From Cladorhizidae sp. MBARI D1340-BT2 (lineage: Eukaryota > Porifera > Demospongiae > Poecilosclerida > Cladorhizidae): a DNA stretch of 64,000 nt. A program made the position numbers and the translations under genes. The stretch covers positions 2,437,609-2,501,608 of the forward strand of contig JAQNBH010000003.1 of assembly GCA_028752905.1 (NCBI GenBank), written 5' to 3'. How positions within the stretch are numbered: position 1 is the first letter of the stretch; each line of letters begins with the position of its first letter. A model generated the notes under the pieces. That model was given only the letters and a program-made list of their open reading frames with translations, had not been told where the DNA came from and searched no databases. Shown here one piece after another: positions 38,801 through 49,500 of the stretch.

Positions 38801-40391
38801 TATGCCATTAACTAAACCTTGAAGATTGCCTTTGAGATCTAGAAACTTGAACCGGACACTAAAGCGTGACTCACTAGATACAATATAGTGCTCGAGATAG
38901 CCATAGAAAGCTATAGCTACAAACCTCATCTGTAGCTATAACCAGCCATAGAAAGCTATAGCTCCAAACCTCATCTGTAGCTATAACCAGTACCAGACAT
39001 GATCCAGACAAAGAAATCACCAGATTAACTTTCTAAGCCCCCACAGCTTGAGCTACACAACTTACTTTGTTGTAGTTTTCACTACAGCTTTTGACTGAGA
39101 GTTCTGAGAGAAAGCTATAGCTATACAGCCACATTAGCAACTGCACTGGTCTGGGCGAGGACCAAAGAAAGAATTCTACTGATGAACTGCTGCAGCACTC
39201 CCTGGTGCCAACAGATTTAAAGTTGTCTAGCTGAGGTGTGATTAATTTGGAAATCGATTAATTTGGAAATCGGTGTTGTCATGAGCAGATTCTTGCACAT
39301 GTGCATACTAAAATAATAGCTACTATATTTTCAGCAGAACAAATAGCAGTTTCTTGAAAAAATAGACTTCAGAGCACGAGAAAAGTCTAAGCGTGCTTCT
39401 GAAACAGCAGAACAAAGAGAACTGACATTAGAAGGAAAAGAGAGAGTGATGGAAGGAAGCGTGAAAGAAGCACAGCTGCCCACGATGGAGAAGCTTCCTT
39501 AGGTTCAGGTAAAAGTTCTACACTCCATGTTTCTATAGAATGCAAGTTGAAGTTTCATTCTGACACTAGCTATGAACAGGTTGGCTAAACTGGAAATCAT
39601 CATCACGATAATAGCCTTGCTAAACTGGAAAAGATCGTCACTCGTTATGGAGTAGATTATCGTCCCAGCCCTGCACCAGTTTGCAATCTGCAAGGAATAT
39701 CGCTTAACCCTTAGAACCCTATGCTCCCTAACATGGGCATGCCCCCCCCCCCCCCCCCCCCCCCCTATGGTCCTGGAGGGGAAAAAAAAGAACAAAAATT
39801 TCCAAGTTGATTATATTTATTGATAATAAAAAATTAAAAAATTAAATAAAAATAAAATTTTAAAAAGGGGGGGGGGGGGGGGGGGGGGGGGGAATCCCCG
39901 GCCGAAATATCGGCCGCTCGGGTATATACGCCTCTACATATCGGCCGAAAAACCGGCCGCTAGGGCTCTAAGAGTTAACTACTCCTTCAACATATAACCA
40001 TCCAAGCAATACAATCTCATACCATCAGATCATTGTACAGTGCTAGGCCTGCAGCTATACTTGGGGTAGGAGAATACCGAGCAATGCATCTAGGCTTGGG
40101 ACTATATAGGCAACAATTAAAGTTATGTCATGTTGGAAACCTTGCTAAAAATAATTGTCTATCCCTTCGCTCGCCACACAATGCCTTGCAGTGTATATAA
40201 CACACATATATATATACACACATATATATATATAGACAGCCAGAGGTTCAGTATCCAGACATGTATATATATATATATGTATGTATATATATATATAGGC
40301 AGCCTGAGGTTCAGACATGTATTATATATATACATGTATATATATATATATATATACATGTATATAGGCAACCAGAGGTTCAGTATCCATG

Positions 40392-40425
<34 letters not shown>

Positions 40426-40459
40426 TATATATAGGTAGCCAGAGGTTCGGTATCCAGAC

Positions 40460-40504
<45 letters not shown>

Positions 40505-43500
40505 TAGGTAGCCTGAGGATCAGTATCCAGACATGTATATATATATACATATATATATAGACGTGTATATATATACACATATATAGACGTGTATATATAC
40601 ACATATATAGACGTGTGTATATATATATACACATATATATAGACATGTATATATATATACACATATATAGACATGTATATATATATATATAGACACATAT
40701 ATAGGCAGCCAGAGGTTCAGTATCCAGACATTATATATATATATACACATCTATAGGTAGCCTGAGGATCAGTATCCAGACATGTATATATAGGCAGCCA
40801 GAGGTTCAGTCAGAAAAGTTATCTTGGTCTTCGGTAAACCAAATCCATACAAGTTTGGTAAAAGAAATAACTTTATTGAGGCAAGCAAACCAAAAGCTAC
40901 AAAACCCATCAGGAGCACCTCCATTCTCTAGTGTGAAGGGGTTTAAATTGGTTCAAAGTAAGCATAAAGGCTTGTGCAGCCATCTCAGCAGAAGAGCTTC
41001 CAGAAACAGCGACTACGGCCTGTGGGAACCGACCAGTCCATAATGGCAGCTCTCATTGCTTTTGTTGGCTTATCCAGACAGTTTATTTCAGTACAATTAT
41101 TTCAGTACAATACAGTATACTTCAGTAATCTACTGGGCATGTGCAGGTAAAAATGCCGGGGGTCAGATCACACGTTCATTAAACATATAATTTGTTGTTG
41201 TGTGTATGACGTCCAGGTTTGCACCTATAGGTCCTATCCGGAGGCCAATTAGTTAACCCTTTCCTCCCTGAACTCACCCGAACACAGATGTCTTGTCGCT
41301 GTTTTCGCAGATTCTCTGCATGAGGCTGTTGAAAGATCTAATTAATTGTGGATAATCGCCCAGCTTCATGATGCGCTCATCCACGAGGTAGGTCATAATG
41401 TCCCTCTCCACTTCCAAGAGACTGTCTCGGCTAACGAGGGTAGCTAGAGAGGGCTCTCCAAATAGAATGTAGAGGCAGGAAGTAAGACGTCTGCAGAGCT
41501 CCATCACCTGCAGCATGTTCAGGGAGGGACATAGCGGAGGAGAGTTAACAAAAGCTGCAGTAGAGCTGACAACAAAACTAAACTAAGAATAACAACAACT
41601 GGACCGACAATAACAAATAGACCACCAACTAGAACAGCAACTGGGCTGGTTCAGCAACTAGAACAGCAACAACTAGAACAGCAACTGGGCTGGATCAGCA
41701 ACTAGAACAGCAACTGGGCTGGATCAGCAACTAGAACAGCAACTGGGCTGGTTCAACAACTAGAACAGCAACTGGGCCGGATCAGCAACTAGAACAGCAA
41801 CAACTAGAACATCAACTGGGCTAGTTCAGCAACTAGAACAGCAACAACTAGAACAGCAACTGGGCCAGATCAGCAACTAGAACAGCAACTGGGCTGGATC
41901 AGCAACTAGAACAGCAACTGGGCCAGATCAGCAACTAGAACATCAACTGGGCTGGATCAGCAACTAGAACAGCAACTGGGCTGGATCAGCAACTAGAACA
42001 GCAACTGGGCTGGATCAGCAACTGGGCTGGATCAGCAACTAGAACATCAACTGGGCTGGATCAGCAACTAGAACAGCAACTGGGCTGGATCAGCAACTAG
42101 AACAGCAACTGGGCTGGATCAGCAACTGGGCTGGATCAGCAACTAGAACAGCAACTGGGCTGGATCAGCAACTAGAACAGCAACTGGGCTGGATCAGCAA
42201 CTAGAACTAGAACAGCAACTGGGCCGGATTAGCAACTAGAACAGCAACTGGGCCGGATCAGCAACTAAACAGCAACTGGGCTGGATCAGCAACTAGAATA
42301 GCAACAACTAGAACAGCAACTGGGCTGGATTAGCAACTAGAACAGCAACAACTAGAACAGCAACTGGGCTGGATCTGCAACCAGAACAGCAACAACTAGA
42401 ACCGCAACTGGGCTGGATCAGCAACTAGACCAACAACACACCACAACTGGACAAACATCTACAGCATCACTGCACGCGGACCTGCTGCAAGGCTTCCTGA
42501 TCCTGAGCATTATTGAGGGGAGCGGTCAAGGTCATTCTTAGCTGCATGAGTAGTGTGCCTATCAGTTGATCAACATGAGAGTTCACAGCTGCCCTCTGAG
42601 AAGGGTTGTCCATAGTAGCCTCAATCTGCCCCAAGAAGGAAGGAGGGAAGGGTGCATATAATTACATAGCATATAATCACATATATAGGGTATATATAAT
42701 TACATAGCATATCATTACATATAAAATAATCACATAATAGGGTATATATATATAATTACAGGAACACATCTAAAGAGATCATCAACATCAGTATATTGCC
42801 TTGTGCTTTGTTTGGGCACAGAGTATTTGGTTTTAACATGTTCTTGCAAATTTCAAGCATGTGAGCATAATTGTTTCCTAGCAAGTTATTGTGATCCACA
42901 AAAAATAGTCCAGGCCTGCTGGGCTAACCTTTCCCAAAGTCCAGACCTGCAGGGCTAATCTTTCCCAAAGTCCAGGCCTGCTGGGCTAATCTTTCCCAAA
43001 GTCCAGGCCTGCTGGGCTAACCTTTCCCAAAGTCCAGGCCTGCTGGGCTAGCCTTTCCCAAAGTCCAGGCCTGCTGGGCTAACCTTTCCCAAAGTCCAGG
43101 CCTGCAGGGCTAATCTTTCCCAAAGTCCAGGCCTGCTGGGCTAATCTTTCCCAAAGTCCAGGCCTGCTGGGCTAATCTTTCCCAAAGTCCAGGCCTGCTG
43201 GGCTAACCTTTCCCAAAGTCCAGGCCTGCAGGGCTAACCTTTCCCAAAGTCCAGGCCTGCTGGGCTAACCTTTCCCAAAGTCCAGGCCTGCAGGGCTAAC
43301 CTTTCCCAGAGTGCAGGCCTGCTGGGCTAACCTTTCCCAGAGTGCAGGCCTGCAGGATTGTCTCATCCCCAAGGTCAAGGTCTGCAGAATGTCCCTTGCC
43401 CAAGCTTAAAGCTTAAGGACTGCAGAACCTACCGTTACCCCCAGGACCACAAGTCTATCGTTTTCCTAAGGTCCAGGAATAGGGTGCTTGTTAGGACAAG

Positions 43501-46500
43501 TCCTTGACATTCCCAAACAACTTCCTTCCACTGTCTCTCCTCCAAAGTCCTGATAATAAACCAATTTCTAATCCTAACCATCCTCACAACCACCCCTTTA
43601 ATCAGCTCCCTCTAATTATAAATGCACTCATCATACTCCTCTCTCTAACCCCCTCCCTCCCTCCACCTGAAATAGCCAACTGCAATTAACCCCTTCTCCA
43701 CTCACTTGTTTGATAGCCTTGTAGCAAGTGGTGTGATCTCCACTGCCTATCTGAGAGATGATGTAGTTGATAGCAGAGGAGGTGCTGGCCATCCTCGATG
43801 GTGACAAGTCCACTGGGAAGGCTGGGTTCAGATGTCTGCGAGGAGAGGAGAGGAGGAACAACATCTAATGGCAATCACACATCTGGCACTCACTGGACTC
43901 TTACTTCTGGCCTCTGGCTTTCAGTTTTCATGAACGAAAAATTTAATTTAATTTATTATTTATTATTATTGCAGCATCACTTCTGACAGCTGATGGACTA
44001 AGCACCTAACAACGAGAAAGCATCAATCAGCCAATGTACCCACCCATGCATGTTTAGGTGTGTTGTGTGTGTGTGTTTTCTGGTGAAATTTCCACCTCCA
44101 TACAGAATGTGCACACTGCCAGCTACTGAGGCTAGAAGAGGATGCCAAGTGGCCAAAGTAGAGCACTGCTCAGTCTGGAGAACGTCAGATGCCGACGTCA
44201 TCTCTATAAGATTCATTTCATGCGAAAAAGAAAAATGCTGTTTGTACACAATTTGGAAGCAGAAATTTCCAAGTAGACCATTGAGGTTGTCAGGGACATG
44301 CATGGTCAGAATGAGTCAGGCGGGCTAGGGCTAGGGCTAGGGGCTAGGGCTAGCATGGGAACAAACGATATACCACGACAGGTATCTCTGTATGAAACCT
44401 GATTATTGAATTAGTTTGTCATCTTCAATTCCCCCCCTCCTGATCACACTTACAAACTCGGCCCCCCAACAAAAGATCGCTTCATGCTATGATCCTGTCT
44501 CTACAGTAGCAATAAGGCTCACAATACACCAAATCTATTTTGACCAACAAACAGTGATGCTAAAGTTCACGCGAGGCTAAAGTTCACAGCGAGGCTAAAC
44601 TTCAGAGCGAGGCTAAACTTCACAGTGAGGCTAAACTTCAGAGCGAGGCTAAACTTCACAGCGAGGCTAAACTTCAGAGCGAGGCTAAACTTCAGAGCGA
44701 GGCTAAACTTCAGAGCGAGGCTAAACTTCAGAGCGAGGCTAAACTTCAGAGCGAGGCTAAACTTCAGAGCGAGGCTAAACTTCAGAGCGAGGCTAAACTT
44801 CACAGCGAGGCTAAACTTCAGAGTGAGGCTAAACTTCAGAGCGAGGCTAAACTTCAGAGCGAGGCTAAACTTCAGAGAGAGGCTAAACTTCACAGCGAGG
44901 CTAAACTTCAGAGCGAGGCTAAACTTCAGAGCGAGGCTAAACTTCAGAGCGAGGCTAAACTTCAGAGCGAGGCTAAACTTCAGAGCGAGGCTAAACTTCA
45001 GAGCGAGGCTAAACTTCACAGCGAGGCTAAACTTCACAGCGATGCTAAACTTCAGAGCGAGGCTAAACTTCACAGCGAGGCTAAACCTCACAGCGAGGCT
45101 AAACTTCAGAGCGAGGCTAAACTTCACAGCGAGGCTAAACTTCACTTCGAGGCTAAACTTCACAGCGAGGCTAAACTTCAGAGCGACGCTAAACTTCAGA
45201 GCGAGGCTAAACTTCAGAGCGAGGCTAAACCTCACAGCGAGGCTAAACTTCAGAGCGAGGCTAAACTTCACAGCGAGGCTAAACTTCACAGCGAGGCTAA
45301 ACTTCAGAGCGAGGCTAAACTTCAGAGCGAGGCTAAACCTCACAGCGAGGCTAAACTTCAGAGCGAGGCTAAACTTCACAGCGAGGCTAAACTTCAGAGC
45401 GAGGCTAAACTTCAGAGCGAGGCTAAACCTCACAGCGAGGCTAAACTTCAGAGCGGGGCTAAACTTCACAGCGAGGCTAAACTTCACTTCGAGGCTAAAC
45501 TTCAGAGCGAGGCTAAACTTCACAGCGAGGCTAAACTTCACTTCGAGGCTAAACTTCAGAGCGAGGCTAAACTTCAGAGCGAGGCTAAACTTCACAGCGA
45601 GGCTAAACTTCACAGCGAGGCTAAACTTCACTTCGAGGCTAAACTTCACAGCGAGGCTAAACTTCAGAGCGAGGCTAAACTTCAGAGCGAGGCTAAACTT
45701 CAGAGCGAGGCTAAACCTCACAGCGAGGCTAAACCTCACAGCGAGGCTAAACCTCACAGCGAGGCTAAACTTCAGAGCGAGGCTAAACTTCAGAGCGAGG
45801 CTAAACCTCACAGCGAGGCTAAACTTCAGAGCGGGGCTAAACTTCACAGCGAGGCTAAACTTCACTTCGAGGCTAAACTTCAGAGCGAGGCTAAACTTCA
45901 CTTCGAGGCTAAACTTCACAGCGAGGCTAAACTTCACAGCGAGGCTAAACTTCACTTCGAGGCTGAACTTCACAGCGAGGCTAAACTTCAGAGCGAGGCT
46001 AAACTTCAGAGCGAGGCTAAACTTCAGAGCGAGGCTAAACTTCAGAGCGAGGCTAAACCTCACAGCGAGGCTAAACTTCAGAGCGAGGCTAAACTTCAGA
46101 GCGAGGCTAAACTTCAGAGCGAGGCTAAACCTCACAGCGAGGCTAAACTTCAGAGCGAGGCTAAACCTCACAGCGAGGCTAAACCTCACAGCGAGGCTAA
46201 ACTTCAGAGTGAGATGCAGTATGCGTACACTGTAATTATGAAACTGCAGCGAGAGCAGCACCTAATAGCTGGGGGGGGGGGGAGCTAAACAGCAAGAAGT
46301 ATGGTACACCCTACCTTCATGGTAACAAAGGCTCAATGCATAACCTGACTCCTGAGATACCAGACCCCGACTCCTGTTATACCAGACCCTGACTTCTGGG
46401 ATGCCAGGCCCTGACTCCTGGGATGCCACACCCCGACTCCTGGGATACCAGACCCCGACTCCTGGGATACCAGACCCTGAGAGATACTCTTTTAGGAAAC

Positions 46501-49500
46501 CACACCCTATCCCTCAACCCTGTCCTTACCTTGAATAGAGTTGAGGCATCTGTATTGGTGGTTCTTCCAGTAAGGCCAGCTCCTCCTCGTTCAGATCCAC
46601 CTTATACTTTATGTCACGCCCGCCAATGTTATGAACATTGATCTGCGCATACATCTTCTCAAAATCGAATCCTAACTTGAAAGGACCCGGGACAGAGCCA
46701 GGACGAAGAGCTTCGGCTCGACGAGGAGGTTCGGCTGGAGGAGGAAGGGCTTCAGGTTCGACAGGTTTTTCTTCCTGCGGCGGTAGAATCGAATTGGCAC
46801 TGGCTGCAGTATCCTCAACATTCTTTGAAGATGCTGCAGACGTTAGCTTCAACCTAATGACCAGGGACAGACCTTCATCGATATGTGTACAGTACAATAG
46901 TAGGAAGTCAGTTTTCTGAACACGTTGGCTAACCGAATGCTACAAGAAGCCATGCAGACGCAATAGATGTTTAGCGTTTGTCGAACGTGGATGCTCTGTT
47001 AGCAGTTTCTTCTTGCTTGGTGCCAAAGCAGCTAGACCTACTCAAATGAGGGAAAAGGATTATCCTTACATGCAGGATCTATGAGTTGGTGAGAATAGGC
47101 GACTTCAGTAGACCAAACATTTCAACTATCTGAACACCCTGCGATCCCAATGTGTTTGGATTACTGACTTCCTACTGTGAACTTGCTGTCTCCCTGTGAT
47201 AGCTTGCCATCTACTAGAATACAACAGAGTGCGGAATACTTTAGAGAAGATTCTCGTGGTTTTAATTAATGGCTATTGCTATCCATTAGAATAACAATGA
47301 GTTAGTTACTTTAGAGGAGATAACTCGTGGTTTTCATGGATAGAATCCAATCCATGAATCGTAGTACAAAGAGCAGGGAGCAGGACATGGCTTCCTCTCA
47401 GCAGGGTTTCATTTAGGGGGCGGGGGGAATCTTTTTGCCCCCCCCCCCCCCCTTGGAAATTGTATTATTAAATTTCTTATTGATGTTGAAAGTGCTTGAC
47501 ATCATGGCTATCGCCATCCAGTTCCCCCCCCTGGACAATTTTCTAAATGAAACCCTGCTCTGTAAACAATATTCACCACACAAACCTTCCGCTAATCACA
47601 ATGTGTGAGTACAGAACCCCTCAACTGATTATCACACCCGAATTGTTTCCTGTAGCAAAATGCCGTAGGTTTCTAGCCAATCAGAATGCAATTAAACTTT
47701 TTTCACCGGTAGCATTGGGGGTAAAAAAGGTAAAAAAATAAAAAAGGGGGAAAAATGGAAAAAAAGGAGAAAAGAAAGAAAGGAAAAAAGAGACACGCCT
47801 TCTAACAAGCGTGCACGCAAATCACGTTGGCATAGTAATCAATGTTATTTCTGGGAAGACGAAGCACGGAATTTTGATCCTGAAGTGAGCAGCTCACTAA
47901 CTAACTATGTCAGAGCAAGTTATTGATCAAGGTGGTGTAGAACTACCTGAAGCATTTTTTTTTGCTCCACCCACTCCTTGCCTGGCATGAACACGAGAGG
48001 TAGCATGGAATGTGGGGAAGGAAATACCCCTCACAATGGAACAGGGACGCCAATTGCAGTCGGCTTTGCCTCGTGCCAATTTTGTTAATCATCCCCACTA
48101 AATGACTCGTGGTATTTATACCCAATGTCGTCACTACAAACCAGCTATATATTTCATACACACACGGCATGTTGTGTGTGAACTGCACAATGGCTTGCCC
48201 GTCAAGACTAACATACCGGAAACTCTGCTTGTTAAAGCCACTCAATGTCTAGAGCGCAACATGCTATAAAGCATCCCTCTTATTTTCACTGCACACCAAC
48301 TTTGTCAGGCACCTCCCCCTGCGGTATCTCTCTACGAAGGGTTGGTCTTGCAGTCGGCTACTTTGTCAGGCACCTCCCCCTGCGGTATCTCTCTGCCAAG
48401 TGTAGAAGATAACTCCTCCTCCCAAGGTTTGTGCAGTCCAAAAACACTCTCAATGATGACATCTTGGCTTGTGAAGGACACTAATAACAGTGTGCCCGTC
48501 GCAAGATTGCTTTTCTCTTTGGCAAAATGGAGCTCGTCACGAGTGATTATGTACTTTTTTTTTGGTACGCTAATATGACTCCTAATGTGTGATTTGAGAA
48601 TCCAACACTGGGTGAGAATCCAATACTGGGTGAGAATCCAACACTGGGTCCTTCTTAGTCTGGCTCGCAAGACAAGGCACCTTCTCTCTGTCCCGAGTCC
48701 AGTATAGAAAAATTAAGGGGGAGGGGAAAAAAAAGAAAAAAAGAAAAAAGTTATAAAAAAAAATCATTTAGTTTTGGAGGTCTATGAATGAGAGGTGAGC
48801 ATTATTGTCTCCTCCTAGTCGCAGTTAAGCGCTAGGTTTCTTGAAGGCTGGTAGAAGCAGGGTGTTAAACAACTAGAGTTCATGACATCTCAACAGATAT
48901 ACACACACAGTAGGAGTTAACAGCAGTGGAGTGAACTGTAGACACATATATACATGGAGACAGTATGTCCCAGCAGCCAGGCTTACTTCAGCCCTCTACA
49001 CATGTCCCAGTACCCAGGCTTACTTCAGCCCTCTACACATGTCCCAGTACCCAGGCTTACTTCAGCCCTCCACACATGTCCCAGTACCCAGGGCCCTCCA
49101 CACATGTCCCAGTCACCGGCTTACTTCAACCCTCCCACACATGTCCCAGTACCCAGGCTTACTTCAACACTCCACACATGTCCCAGTACCCAGGCTTACT
49201 TCAGCCATCTACACATGTCCCAGTACCCAGGCTTACTACAGCCCTCCACACATGTCCCAGTACCCAGGCTTACTACAACCCTCCATACATGTCCCAGTAC
49301 AACAGGCTTACTACAGCCCTCCACACATGTCCCAGTACCCAGGCTTACTTCAGCCCTCCACACATGTCCCAGTACCTAGGGCCCTCTACACATGTCCCAG
49401 TACCCAGGCTTACTTCAGCCCTCTACACATGTCCCAGTACTCAGGCTTACTTCAGCCCTCCACACATGTCCCAGCCCTCAGGCTTACTACAGCCCTCCAC

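Noticed and set aside
40130..40750. Tyr/Ile-rich frames of 76-179 codons, membrane-like
   Set aside because: Low-complexity TATATA/CATATA repeats only.
44322..44353. Telomere-like (GGGCTA)n
   Set aside because: Only about five imperfect hexamers, not the animal TTAGGG, and in the middle of a gene intron.
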